Shown one piece after another: positions 1 to 7,731 of a DNA stretch of 33,561 nucleotides; the stretch's first letter is position 1, and each line of letters starts with the position of its first letter. The DNA comes from Victivallaceae bacterium (GTDB lineage Bacteria > Verrucomicrobiota > Lentisphaeria > Victivallales > Victivallaceae), in NCBI GenBank assembly GCA_021647315.1, contig JAKIUY010000048.1, positions 1 through 33,561 of the forward strand, given 5' to 3'. The position numbers and the translations under genes were made by a program. Below the pieces are notes generated by a model. It was not told where the DNA came from. It did not search any database and worked only from the letters and a program-made list of their open reading frames with translations.

Positions 1-105
1 TCAACTAATATTCAATTCCCAATGCTCAATTTTCAATTTCAAAGTTTTTTTCTTCACTTCATCTGTTGGATATTCCGTGTGCGATATTGGATATTCAATT
101 TTTTC

Positions 106-216
106 CTATTTCGCACGAGTCATTATTAAGGCTATTTAGCCAGCTTCGGCATCTTTCATCAATCCCCCAACGTTATTACGTAAATCCCGTGCGGTAAAAA
201 TATCCACTGCCTGCAT
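106..216 (-). pseudogene. Decayed Phd/YefM-type antitoxin fragment
   Basis: Read on the minus strand from ATG at 216, the first 26 codons give MQAVDIFTARDLRNNVGGLM followed by KDAEAG, then a TAA at 136-138. The string TARDLRN..G.LM.DAEAG matches the N-terminal DNA-binding part of Phd/YefM antitoxins (typically 70-90 aa). After the stop the same frame goes on with IALIMTRAK and a second stop at 106-108. This resembles the family's usual LALITKHGK stretch after one nonsense change and further decay. A perfect AAGGAGGG Shine-Dalgarno sits just before the ATG, so the translation start is intact while the body is broken. No toxin ORF follows in the bases left at the window edge. The family match is from memory of family sequences; the stops are read directly. 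Confidence 0.65.
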
Positions 217-516
217 CGCGCCCTCCTTGGTTTAATAATAGTGTAAGTACAGACAAAATGTAACACTTGACGGTGAATATTGCAAATATAGAGTAAAATA
301 TTTAGAATCCGAACGAAAATTTCCAATTAAGTTCATTTTGAGAGTAAACTTGGTAATATACTTCAAACGGCTGAAATATTGGCTTTACAGAAGCTTTACT
401 AAAAAACTGAACTACCTGCAAACAAAGCCCTTACGCAACTCACGCACCACAGTACGTCTAATGCAGCGTCTGCCTGAATATGTAAAAACTGGTGTTTAAC
501 TTGTATGTGCAGTCGG
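217..516. other. A+T-rich intergenic stretch
   Basis: This gap lies between the antitoxin remnant and the end of the AraC-type gene and holds no credible gene. The part next to the remnant contains TGTAAGTACA (241-251 region), a short inverted repeat (TGTA/TACA) upstream of the remnant's start. It recalls the TGTACA-type operators of YefM-family autoregulators, but it is too short to call. I saw no convincing terminator for the AraC gene. Confidence 0.4.
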
Positions 517-1356
517 TTAAGAATTCTGGATACAGCGGCTGTCGGCCTGCTGGTCAGGGATACCGATGGAGTTGGCATACTGTTTAGGGGTTACGCCAAC
601 GCGCTGTTTAAAAACTTTGCAGAAATGGGTAAATGAACTATAACCTACCTTATCAGCAATTTCATTGATATTTTTTATCGATTCCAAAAGCAGATGCTGC
701 GCAACATGCATCCGAATATTAATCAGATGCTGCGAAAGCGTAGTTGCTGTAACCTGTTTCACCAGCCGCCTTAAATGGGTTGCACTGACCCCCTGTTTTG
801 CCGCCAGCATCTCACAATCCAGCGCTTCGGCATAATGCAGCGCAAGATAATCTAAAACCTGGTTGACAACTTCATTTTTATAACGAATTCGGTTACGCAT
901 ATAATGCGGAATCTCAATCGTTTTATTGCTTCTGCGTTCAAGCATCAAGAGCAGCAGGTTTAAAAGCAGCAGAATGATCTTATCTGAATTGAGATCCCGA
1001 CTGTTCTCCTCCTCCTGAATAGTTCTTAATATATCTAATTCTCTGGTATTAAGTGAATAGACTTTTCGGGCAATAGATAATGGCGGCGTCCCCCGAAACA
1101 TGACATTGAGATATGAAAAAGCTCCTCGGTTGTTTCTGGGGATGATGCCATGTTGAACTTCGGATGGAATAGTGATAAAGTCGCCGGCGGAGAGTAATAA
1201 CAGTGAGCCTTCTATGGTTATCTCCATCTGCCCATACGCAACAAAAATAATCTCACTGCAATCATGGGTCTTAAGCGGATTCTGGTAGCCCAGATGTTTC
1301 ATTTTATAGCAAACTTCAACCAGCTCGCTAATTGGTAACTCGCCACTTTTTTCCAT
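517..1356 (-). CDS. AraC family transcriptional regulator with cupin sensor domain
   Basis: A 279-aa one-component regulator. Residues about 20-95 form a cupin-like sensor typical of AraC proteins that bind sugars (...FVAYGQMEITIEG...LSAGDFITIPSEVQHG...). Residues about 170-270 form the double helix-turn-helix domain: LAAKQGVSATHLRRLVKQ is the first helix pair, and INEIADKVGYSSFTHFCKVF then VGVTPKQYA is the conserved second half. It is divergent from the DUF4091-GH4 operon starting 420 bp away, so it probably controls that operon in response to a saccharide. That is inference from position. The start ATG at 1356 has a GAGGT Shine-Dalgarno formed at the edge of a repeat element (1366-1434). 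The length is normal for the family. The effector cannot be read from sequence. Confidence 0.9.
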   Translation of the reverse strand: MEKSGELPISELVEVCYKMKHLGYQNPLKTHDCSEIIFVAYGQMEITIEGSLLLLSAGDFITIPSEVQHGIIPRNNRGAFSYLNVMFRGTPPLSIARKVYSLNTRELDILRTIQEEENSRDLNSDKIILLLLNLLLLMLERRSNKTIEIPHYMRNRIRYKNEVVNQVLDYLALHYAEALDCEMLAAKQGVSATHLRRLVKQVTATTLSQHLINIRMHVAQHLLLESIKNINEIADKVGYSSFTHFCKVFKQRVGVTPKQYANSIGIPDQQADSRCIQNS

Positions 1357-1365
1357 ATTAATACC

Positions 1366-1434
1366 TCAGATGGCACCTGAACGCAGATGCTGCTTCAAAT
1401 TTCGCTCCTGCGTCGCTACGGGAGTCAGTAAAAC
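1366..1434 (-). repeat. E-family intergenic repeat, copy E1
   Basis: Contains TCAGATGGCACCTGA (1366-1380), one mismatch from the 15-nt palindrome TCAGGTGGCACCTGA of the other copies, followed by GCAGATGCTGCTTCAAAT and CTCCTGCGTCGCTACGG. The palindromic end faces the AraC start codon 10 bp away. In the minus-strand mRNA, the TGAGGT at the element edge serves as Shine-Dalgarno. Confidence 0.8.
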
Positions 1435-1511
1435 AATCTAAAAATCTATTCGCCCAAATGCTGAAAATCATGCTCACCCCGGATTTTTTTACCTAATTAG
1501 GAATTTGTATT

Positions 1512-1567
1512 TTTCCTGTTTATTCGATGTTCGACGTTCCGGCGAAGCCGGCTTTGTTCATCACTTC
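1512..1567 (+). repeat. F2-family repeat, copy F2a
   Basis: Reads TTCGATGTTCGACGTTCC and then CCGGC-GAA-GCCGG (1539-1551), a 5-bp stem with a GAA loop, ending GGCTTTGTTCATCAC. Related copies lie at 7681-7731 and 31975-32031. It sits between repeat E1 and the promoter of the DUF4091 operon. Confidence 0.7.
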
Positions 1568-1633
1568 CGAGGCAATTTCAAAACTTTTCTATATAAAAAA
1601 CACAGATGTTCGTTTTGCATAATATAATGTCTG

Positions 1634-1650
1634 TTTGACCTCTTGTCAAA
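1634..1650. promoter_or_regulatory. Inverted repeat overlapping a -35 box (operator candidate)
   Basis: TTTGAC-CTCTT-GTCAAA is a perfect 6-bp inverted repeat with a 5-nt spacer. Its right arm lies on the -35 hexamer (1643-1648) of the promoter below. A bound protein would compete with RNA polymerase. Whether the neighbouring AraC regulator or another protein binds it is unknown; AraC proteins usually prefer direct repeats. Confidence 0.45.
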
Positions 1651-1671
1651 TTAAATAAAATATGTTATACT
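1643..1671 (+). promoter_or_regulatory. Sigma70-type promoter of the DUF4091-GH4 operon
   Basis: A -35 box TTGTCA at 1643-1648, a 17-nt spacer and a -10 box TATACT at 1666-1671 give five of six matches in each hexamer with ideal spacing. Transcription would start near 1678 and leave a leader of about 100 nt before the ATG at 1778. Confidence 0.65.
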
Positions 1672-1777
1672 CTAGACAGTGACAGTTAATTGGGGGCATG
1701 AAATCGCAGATAAATTGTTATAACAGCAGTATATCTGAAGTAGAAGAGAATAAACTATAATAGTGGTGATAAATTTA

Positions 1778-4603
1778 ATGAAGAGTACGAAAGAAAATCA
1801 TTTTAGTTTCGGTAGATCAGTTCTCATGATTCTGACAGGGTATACCGTTTTAATGCTGACGACCATTGGCAGTGCTTATGCATCTGAACCGCAGTTAAAA
1901 TTAACCGAGACGGCCAAACCAGCGTTTTCTTCTGTAAAAATGCTCAAACCACGGATGCAGCCATCGGTTCCATCGGCATTTAAAGAGTTACCGTTTAGTG
2001 ACCGCAATGCTGCGCTTAAGGCAACTTCAGCCGAAAAACAGCGTGGCTATATTCTGTTCGCCCGGCCAATAACTGCCCCGGTTTATAAGCGTACTAAACC
2101 TGTCGCCTGGGAACGTATTGCAAGCATCAGCTCCTTTGGTACGCCTGGCGAATATGAGCCATTGACCTTCGCACTCTATCCACTGCGTAATATCAAAAAC
2201 ATGCGGCTCAAGGTTTCCGAGTTAAAGTTTGGTAAAAATGTTATAGCTAAAAATAATCTTGATCTACGGGCTGTTACCTACTGGAATATACGTTACCCTA
2301 TGTACAGTTCAGCTAACAGCTACCGTGCCTTGCCGGAGTTACTGGAAAAGGTCAATACCGTTAATCTGCAGCAAAATGTCTGCCAGCGCTTCTGGCTGAA
2401 GGTTAAAATACCTGAAAATGCCCGCCCCGGCATCTACCGTGGTTCAGTAACACTTTATGAAAACGGCGCCGCAAAAGCAATTAGTCTGCCTATCGCCATG
2501 CGGGTCCTCGACTATAAACTTAAACGTGATCCTAATAAGCGTTACAGTGTCTATTATTATTCCCCTAAATATCAATTCGGTTCACTCCGTGCCAGGGCGT
2601 TAAGAAAAGCCCAGTTTAACGAATTTAAAACCATGCAGGCCTATGGCATTGACATGTTTCCGGTTGTCGGGCTGGAGGCCGTACGCGATCAGCATGGCAA
2701 CTTTCAGTTGTATTTGAAAGATGCTCCTACAGTTGAATTAATGATCAAAGCCGGCTTCAAAGGGCCGATACCGTTGAATGGCGCCATTGCCGCTTTTTAT
2801 AAAAAATATGTTCCCGGGGGGAAAATAGGTCGTCATTGGCATATCAGCAAAAATCCGCCTGATGATAAGATATATCAGGCCATAGAAAAAGCCTACCGTA
2901 ATTTAAAGCAACGTGCTCAGGCAAAAGGTTGGCCGGAATTGATCTGCTGCCCATTGGATGAAGTAGCACCGGCTTCCGCTGAATTTTCCGCTAAAGTTTA
3001 TGCAGCCATTCGTCGCGCCGGAATAAAAACCTATATCACCAAAAGTCCGAGCGCTACTGACGCGCAGACCTATAGAAAACAGCAGGCGGTTGATGCCTGG
3101 TGCAGTCAACCATTTTCCATGCCTTATGATAAAGTCGTTGCTGATAAAAAAGCTCAATACTGGGCTTACCCTAACCACAATGCCGGTGAAATGAAAAATC
3201 GGGTCATTGCCCAGAAAGGCGGACGTATGACCTATGGTTATGGTTTATGGCGCAGTGGCTATACGACCCTGATTCCATGGCACTGGCGCTGGCGCGGCGG
3301 TGGCAAAGTAGATCCTTTCGATTACCTGCGAGCCAAACGTTCCGGTTGCGGATTCCGTAAAGATGAAAACCAACAGCTCATTCCAGCTGTTTACTGGGAA
3401 TGTTTCCGTGAAGGATACGATGACCTGCGTTACCTTTATACTTTGCAGGATGCAGTCGTCAGCCGGACGGGAACCACAGATCCTCAATGCCGGAAGTTGG
3501 TAAAAGAGGCGCGGCAGTTAATTCAGAATATCTGGAACTCAATCCAGCCGCAGCAGAAATATTTGAATACCAATATGTGGGAAGATGAAACTTTCCAGGC
3601 CAGACGCTGGGAAATTGCCATGTTGACTGAACAGCTCTTGAAGTTTCCTGCTGTCAACAACAAGCCTGCACCATCGGTACTGGCGCAGACCGAACAGCCT
3701 GGTGCCAGCAACAATATCGGCTCATTTATTGCAGCAAATCTTCAAAAGGGTTATATTGACAGTTTTGATCTGGCAAAAGATAATTATGGAAACTGGCAGG
3801 GGGGCGATAAAGAGGTAACCCTCAAGACAATTAAAGGAACCGGGGGCAAATCACTACTTCGCTTTGAGGTTAACGTTGACCATAAACATGACGGCAGTAG
3901 TGAGAATGGCGCCTATCCGGTAGGTTGGCCGGCTATTCACTATTACTTTGCCAGGAATACTCTTGATCTAACTAAATATGACTATCTCTATTATCGGATA
4001 AAAATTGACTCTAACCGCTCTGAAGTGGCAGATGATACGACCCCGTTGGTCATGACCTTCAGAAGTTATGCCGGAGTTAAATATAATGACCGGCTTGATT
4101 TAGGCGGCAAGCAGCGTATCTGGCTGACAAAAATTATTTCACTTAAAGAGATGATTGCCCGTTCAGGATTAAGTGAAAGTAAATGGCACAGCTTAAAAGC
4201 ACTGCAATTGGTAATTTATGAACGTTTATATGCTGACGGGGACAGACTGCAATTTGATATTGCCGATATTGCTTTTCTAAAGTTCAATCGTCCGGTAATC
4301 AGGGCAATTGAATGTTCAAATCCGGTCATGTTACCGGCAAAACACTATGTGATTAATATTTCCGGTTTCGGTTTTGCTGAAGCAATGAAAAATAAAAACC
4401 GGCTGACCATAACCTTAACTGATTCAAAAACCCAGGTCGTCATTAATAAAAAAATGGCCGTGAGTCTAAATCCTCGCGTTGCCCTGAATTTGAGTTCGCT
4501 ACGCGCAGATGATTATCAACTGACCCTTGCTGTAAAAGATAAAAACAGTCGGCTTCTATCCAGTAAAACCCAAAAAATAAAACTCATGAAAGGCTATTTA
4601 TAA
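1778..4603 (+). CDS. Exported DUF4091 (GH123-like) glycan-active protein with C-terminal beta-sandwich region
   Basis: A protein of 941 aa from ATG 1778 (an in-frame GTG at 1763 would add five residues). MKSTK... leads to a hydrophobic stretch (VLMILTGYTVLMLTTI) and an ASA-like site before EPQLKL, so it is probably exported. The middle region holds a GH123-like barrel with an acidic D-E pair in CCPLDEVAP (D394/E395), where GH123 enzymes carry their catalytic pair. It is followed by the DUF4091 signature REGYDDLRYLYTL near residue 550. Residues about 650-850 look like a separate beta-sandwich, possibly carbohydrate-binding (my inference). The GH4 gene starts one base after the stop, so the two are co-transcribed. 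GH123 enzymes release N-acetylgalactosamine from glycans, but DUF4091 members are mostly uncharacterised, so the substrate is open. Confidence 0.85.
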   Translation: MKSTKENHFSFGRSVLMILTGYTVLMLTTIGSAYASEPQLKLTETAKPAFSSVKMLKPRMQPSVPSAFKELPFSDRNAALKATSAEKQRGYILFARPITAPVYKRTKPVAWERIASISSFGTPGEYEPLTFALYPLRNIKNMRLKVSELKFGKNVIAKNNLDLRAVTYWNIRYPMYSSANSYRALPELLEKVNTVNLQQNVCQRFWLKVKIPENARPGIYRGSVTLYENGAAKAISLPIAMRVLDYKLKRDPNKRYSVYYYSPKYQFGSLRARALRKAQFNEFKTMQAYGIDMFPVVGLEAVRDQHGNFQLYLKDAPTVELMIKAGFKGPIPLNGAIAAFYKKYVPGGKIGRHWHISKNPPDDKIYQAIEKAYRNLKQRAQAKGWPELICCPLDEVAPASAEFSAKVYAAIRRAGIKTYITKSPSATDAQTYRKQQAVDAWCSQPFSMPYDKVVADKKAQYWAYPNHNAGEMKNRVIAQKGGRMTYGYGLWRSGYTTLIPWHWRWRGGGKVDPFDYLRAKRSGCGFRKDENQQLIPAVYWECFREGYDDLRYLYTLQDAVVSRTGTTDPQCRKLVKEARQLIQNIWNSIQPQQKYLNTNMWEDETFQARRWEIAMLTEQLLKFPAVNNKPAPSVLAQTEQPGASNNIGSFIAANLQKGYIDSFDLAKDNYGNWQGGDKEVTLKTIKGTGGKSLLRFEVNVDHKHDGSSENGAYPVGWPAIHYYFARNTLDLTKYDYLYYRIKIDSNRSEVADDTTPLVMTFRSYAGVKYNDRLDLGGKQRIWLTKIISLKEMIARSGLSESKWHSLKALQLVIYERLYADGDRLQFDIADIAFLKFNRPVIRAIECSNPVMLPAKHYVINISGFGFAEAMKNKNRLTITLTDSKTQVVINKKMAVSLNPRVALNLSSLRADDYQLTLAVKDKNSRLLSSKTQKIKLMKGYL

Positions 4604-4604
4604 A

Positions 4605-5963
4605 ATGAACAGTAATAGATCAAGACGTAAAGTTGCCTTTATCGGGGCCAGTTTAAAATTTGTTCATCAGGCGATTCAGGATTTTATTATCTGCGGCGTG
4701 CTTGAAGATACTGACTGCTACCTCTATGATATTGACCATAGCGTACTGAAGCTCGAATGTGACTTTATTAATAAAATGCTCAAACAGCTGAATTCGGCAA
4801 TTACTGTTCAGCGTTGTGACAGCCGCAAAGCTGCATTAATTGATGCCGATTATATCGTTACTTCACTCTTGGTTGGCGGCATGGAGATCGCTGAAGCTGA
4901 AGATAATATCTGCCGAAAATATGGGATTCGACATAATGTCGGAGATACTGTCGGTCCAATGTGTGCGGCACGCTGCCTGCGGATGGTGCCGCTGATGCTG
5001 GATATCGCCGCCGACATGAAAAAATACTGCCCTGACGCCTATCTGCTTTCGCCAACTAATCCCATGGCGGTTACGATGGGAGCGGTCGCTCGCTACAGTG
5101 AAATTAAATGTGTCGGTATCTGTCATGGCACCCATTTTCTGGTACAGACCATTGCCAAAGCATATCATGTCGACCACTCTCAAGTCTATGTCAATATTGT
5201 CGGAGTTAATCATTTAGGATTTGCCAATAAAGTTGTGATTGCCGGCGAAGAGATTCCAGTAAGCGAAGTCATTAAAACGATTAAGGATGTGGCTAATGCC
5301 GGCTTTGATGACCCCGCGGGCCATCAGGATCGTTATATGCTGGCGATGGATTTTGCTGAACGCACCGGCATTATGCCTAATAATGGCGATCATCATTTTA
5401 TTGAATTTTTCCCATGGTTTCTCAGTTCCTGGGGCAAGGGTGATAATGGGGAGAATCGTTATGGCGTAGATGATCTGATGCATGATCCAGCTAAACGGCG
5501 TAAAATAAAGGCTGATGCTGAAGCCAAATTGCGAAAATTAACTTATGAAGAGGAAATAATTCCCGGGATTGACAAATTTTCTGGTGAACATATTAATGAT
5601 ATTATTCTTGGTCTGGAAGGACGGGAAGCTGAGATGACAATCAAAAATCTCCATCTTAATATTCTCAATGGCGAGTCGGTGCCTAATCTGCCGCAGAATG
5701 CTCTGCTTGAACTAACGGTCAGATTTGAGCACGGCAAGATATCGGGTGTCAAAAATCCACCGGTGGATAGCTTTCTTTTCGGGTTACTTGCGCCCCTTAT
5801 TGCAGAAAATGACCTGATTACCGAAGCTACTGTCAAGCGGGATAAATCACTGTTTGTCAAAGCACTTCACCTTGACCCGCTGGTCAATGATTTTGCCGGC
5901 ATTCCCAAGTTGGCAGATGAACTTTGGGCAATTAATGAACAATTTATTATACCGCAGAAATAG
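4605..5963 (+). CDS. Glycoside hydrolase family 4 enzyme (alpha-glucuronidase/galacturonidase-like?)
   Basis: A 452-aa NAD- and divalent-metal-dependent glycosidase of GH4, probably cytoplasmic because no signal peptide is seen. It opens with a Rossmann nucleotide-binding strand (KVAFIGAS). It carries the family's substrate and metal residues: N152-P153 in SPTNPMAVT, C173-H174-G175-T176 in GICHGT, and N202-H203 in VGVNHLGF. GH4 chemistry oxidises C3 of the sugar with NAD, eliminates the leaving group and reduces the product. From memory, a CHGx motif is the one assigned to alpha-glucuronidase-type members rather than phospho-glycosidases (CDMP/CNxP), so an acidic sugar is a reasonable guess. 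It follows the DUF4091 gene by one base: the exported protein may cleave outside and this one inside. No transporter lies in the same operon. Confidence 0.88.
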   Translation: MNSNRSRRKVAFIGASLKFVHQAIQDFIICGVLEDTDCYLYDIDHSVLKLECDFINKMLKQLNSAITVQRCDSRKAALIDADYIVTSLLVGGMEIAEAEDNICRKYGIRHNVGDTVGPMCAARCLRMVPLMLDIAADMKKYCPDAYLLSPTNPMAVTMGAVARYSEIKCVGICHGTHFLVQTIAKAYHVDHSQVYVNIVGVNHLGFANKVVIAGEEIPVSEVIKTIKDVANAGFDDPAGHQDRYMLAMDFAERTGIMPNNGDHHFIEFFPWFLSSWGKGDNGENRYGVDDLMHDPAKRRKIKADAEAKLRKLTYEEEIIPGIDKFSGEHINDIILGLEGREAEMTIKNLHLNILNGESVPNLPQNALLELTVRFEHGKISGVKNPPVDSFLFGLLAPLIAENDLITEATVKRDKSLFVKALHLDPLVNDFAGIPKLADELWAINEQFIIPQK

Positions 5964-5974
5964 CTATAGGTTAA

Positions 5975-5989
5975 TCGGGTGGTACCCGA
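5975..5989. other. Perfect hairpin in the GH4 downstream spacer
   Basis: TCGGGT-GGT-ACCCGA is a 6-bp stem with a 3-nt loop, 12 bp after the GH4 stop. No T-run follows, so it is not a standard terminator. It may protect or process the message between GH4 and the next gene. Confidence 0.5.
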
Positions 5990-6005
5990 GGCGGGAAACA
6001 GACCG

Positions 6006-6023
6006 GCAAATTGTAAAATTTGC
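6006..6023. other. Second hairpin before the small exported protein
   Basis: GCAAATT-GTAA-AATTTGC is a 7-bp stem with a 4-nt loop, ending about 13 nt before the AAGGA ribosome-binding site of the next gene. Together with the hairpin at 5975 it could set a different expression level for the third gene of the operon. Confidence 0.5.
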
Positions 6024-6048
6024 TTAATTAAAAATAAGGAAAATGATG

Positions 6049-6534
6049 ATGAAAAAGTTAACAAGATTAATTATCGGAGCAATGTTTATTGCTGGAATGA
6101 CCGTAGTTGGTGCCGATGGACCGCTGGGCGAATTCTCGAATTTTGCCAAATGGAAAGCTGGGGCAGGGACAACGGTTGTTAAAAGTACAGAACACAAAAC
6201 AACCGGTGAGGCATCGGCAAAAATCACCATCGCGACTACCGATAAATATCCTGGAATACTCTTGGAAAATAAAGGTGTTTTCAATCTTAGTAATGCAACA
6301 ACCATGAGCTTCGACTGCTTCAATGCCGGCGATAAAGTAAAGTTTGTCCTGAAACTTAAATCACCTGGCAAGAAATTTTCAAAGAAATTTGTTATTCCAG
6401 CCGGACAAAATAAAATAAGTATCTCGCTGAATGATATAAAAGTAGATATGTCAGCCGTCAGATATATTAAAATATGGACTAAAAAACCGGGGAAAGAGAT
6501 TGTTTTATATCTGGACAATCTCGTATTTGAATAA
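6049..6534 (+). CDS. Small exported beta-rich protein, possible carbohydrate-binding module
   Basis: A protein of 161 aa. Three ATG codons follow each other at 6043, 6046 and 6049. The AAGGA at 6036-6040 is best spaced (8 nt) for 6049, which gives MKKLTRLIIGAMFIAGMTVV, a clean signal peptide cut near VGA/DG. The mature part alternates polar and hydrophobic residues as in a beta-sandwich and ends in IKIWTKKPGKEIVLYLDNLVFE. The last element (YIKIW...LYLDNLVF) is typical of CBM-like jelly rolls found beside glycosidases. It resembles in style the C-terminal third of the DUF4091 protein two genes upstream (YDYLYYRIKI...LQFDIADIAFL). I infer a secreted or periplasmic binding role. No enzyme motif is seen. 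Confidence 0.7.
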   Translation: MKKLTRLIIGAMFIAGMTVVGADGPLGEFSNFAKWKAGAGTTVVKSTEHKTTGEASAKITIATTDKYPGILLENKGVFNLSNATTMSFDCFNAGDKVKFVLKLKSPGKKFSKKFVIPAGQNKISISLNDIKVDMSAVRYIKIWTKKPGKEIVLYLDNLVFE

Positions 6535-6551
6535 ATGTTCAATTACAGCTT

Positions 6552-6603
6552 AACTCGGGGAGCATAGATCTGAATAATAAAATGCTTTTCCGAGGAGTTT
6601 TTA
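6552..6603 (+). terminator. Rho-independent terminator of the glycan operon
   Basis: A stem starts with AACTC (6552-6556) and closes with GAGTT (6595-6599). The inner arms GGGGAGCAT and ATGCTTTTCC pair with some G-T pairs and a bulge, and a T-run covers 6598-6602. It lies 18 bp after the stop of the third gene. Confidence 0.65.
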
Positions 6604-6722
6604 TATATAAAAAAAGGAGGTCAAAGGCAAGCAAAATATGATTGATAGTGAATAGTCTGAAAAGTCTCTTTTCAGAAGTAGTAATTTTACATTATACCTA
6701 AAAACGGGAAGAAATTTAAATT

Positions 6723-6736
6723 TTCAAACGTTTGAA
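6723..6736. promoter_or_regulatory. Perfect 14-bp palindrome TTCAAACGTTTGAA (operator candidate)
   Basis: A perfect palindrome with a central CG and AAACGTTT core, as in many LacI/GalR-family operators, 62 bp before the pseudopilin start. A weak promoter (TTCAGA 6671-6676, 16-nt spacer, TATACC 6693-6698) lies just upstream, which would place the palindrome soon after the transcription start, a repressor position. No LacI-type gene is in the window. Confidence 0.45.
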
Positions 6737-6797
6737 GTATGTAACAGAGCAAACTGTAATGAGCAGTAATCTCATTCTATAAAATAGGAAAAATATC

Positions 6798-7589
6798 ATG
6801 AAACAAACAATTAAAATCTGTAAAAATGGGCAAATGTTTACTAAAAAAATAGTGAATTTTACCCTCATCGAACTCTTGGTTGTGATCGCTATTATCGCGA
6901 TCCTCGCCGGGATGTTATTACCGGCATTGAATATGGCACGTGAGAAGGCGCGGTCAATCAGCTGTCTCTCAAATCTGAAACAGCTCGGCTTAGGAGCATT
7001 AATGTATGCTGATGATAATAACGGAACGCTGTTTCCTGTCAAAGTTAATGGCGGGATCAAGTGGTATAAAGCAACTGGTGGTGCGCTTTCTACCTATATT
7101 CCGAGCCTGAAAAGTGCACGTCACTCTGATATTGGTACGATTGGTACCGCATCATCTGGCTATGAAAGCGAACGTTGTCCGCTGAGTTGTCCATCGGTTG
7201 CCATACAACCAGGCAGTAAGACCTATACCTATGGTTATAGCTTTAATATTGCTTACCCAAGTTCTAGCACTCCAGAAACACAAAAACTTTCTAGTTATCG
7301 TAAGCCAGCAAAATCATTTATTTTTGGTGATATGCTTGCCGATAAAAACAGTGCTAATCAATCTGCCTACATAGAAGCCTATAAATGGGATTCACAGGAC
7401 AGTAGTGGTGCCCATGGGCTATTTTTTCGTCACGGTGGCAATGGTCCGGTTGACGGAACTGCCAATATCGCCTTTGCTGACGGTCATGCTGGAGCTAAAC
7501 GTTATGGCGAGGTTCCAAACAAAGAGAAAGATGGTTGGTCTAACGCTATTATTAAAAGTGTTGAATGGAATCCGGGTTATCGTAAATAA
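6798..7589 (+). CDS. Type II secretion/pseudopilin-like protein, FTLIELLVV class
   Basis: A 263-aa protein. A short basic leader ends in VN before [20 protein letters not shown], the methylated hydrophobic helix of prepilin-type proteins. The residue before the F is N rather than the usual G of prepilin peptidase sites. It continues with [20 protein letters not shown] and [14 protein letters not shown], the standard start of the large Lentisphaerota/Planctomycetes pseudopilin-like families. It ends in [21 protein letters not shown], a longer-spaced form of the H-X9-DG tail. It is a single gene with its own AGGAAAA ribosome-binding site and a palindromic operator candidate upstream. No secretion machinery is nearby. 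These proteins occur in very many copies per genome and their job is unknown; surface exposure is inferred. Confidence 0.88.
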   Translation: MKQTIKICKNGQMFTKKIVNFTLIELLVVIAIIAILAGMLLPALNMAREKARSISCLSNLKQLGLGALMYADDNNGTLFPVKVNGGIKWYKATGGALSTYIPSLKSARHSDIGTIGTASSGYESERCPLSCPSVAIQPGSKTYTYGYSFNIAYPSSSTPETQKLSSYRKPAKSFIFGDMLADKNSANQSAYIEAYKWDSQDSSGAHGLFFRHGGNGPVDGTANIAFADGHAGAKRYGEVPNKEKDGWSNAIIKSVEWNPGYRK

Positions 7590-7680
7590 TTTTCAGCTCT
7601 GGAATTGGGCAAAAAAATAAATAAAACAGAACTTTGCGACAAATGGTCTACGTCTCCCATGAGATTATGCTTGAGTAGCT

Positions 7681-7731
7681 ATTTCCCTTCACTCGCTGTT
7701 CGACGTTCCGACGGAGCCGGTTATGTTCATA
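7681..7731 (+). repeat. F2-family repeat, copy F2b
   Basis: Reads TTCACTCGCTGTTCGACGTTCC, then GACGGAGCCGGTTATGTTCATACC. It matches F2a at 1512-1567 over most of its length, but its central hairpin is worn (CCGAC/GCCGG). It overlaps the 3' end of the mutarotase gene: the minus-strand TGA stop (7727-7729) is the TCA in the conserved GTTCAT end of the repeat. Confidence 0.65.

Noticed and set aside
6611..6655. Tiny five-codon frame after a perfect AAGGAGGT at about 6614
   Set aside because: The spacing to the ATG (about 16 nt) is too long and the peptide is only MIDSE. I keep it as a curiosity, not a gene.
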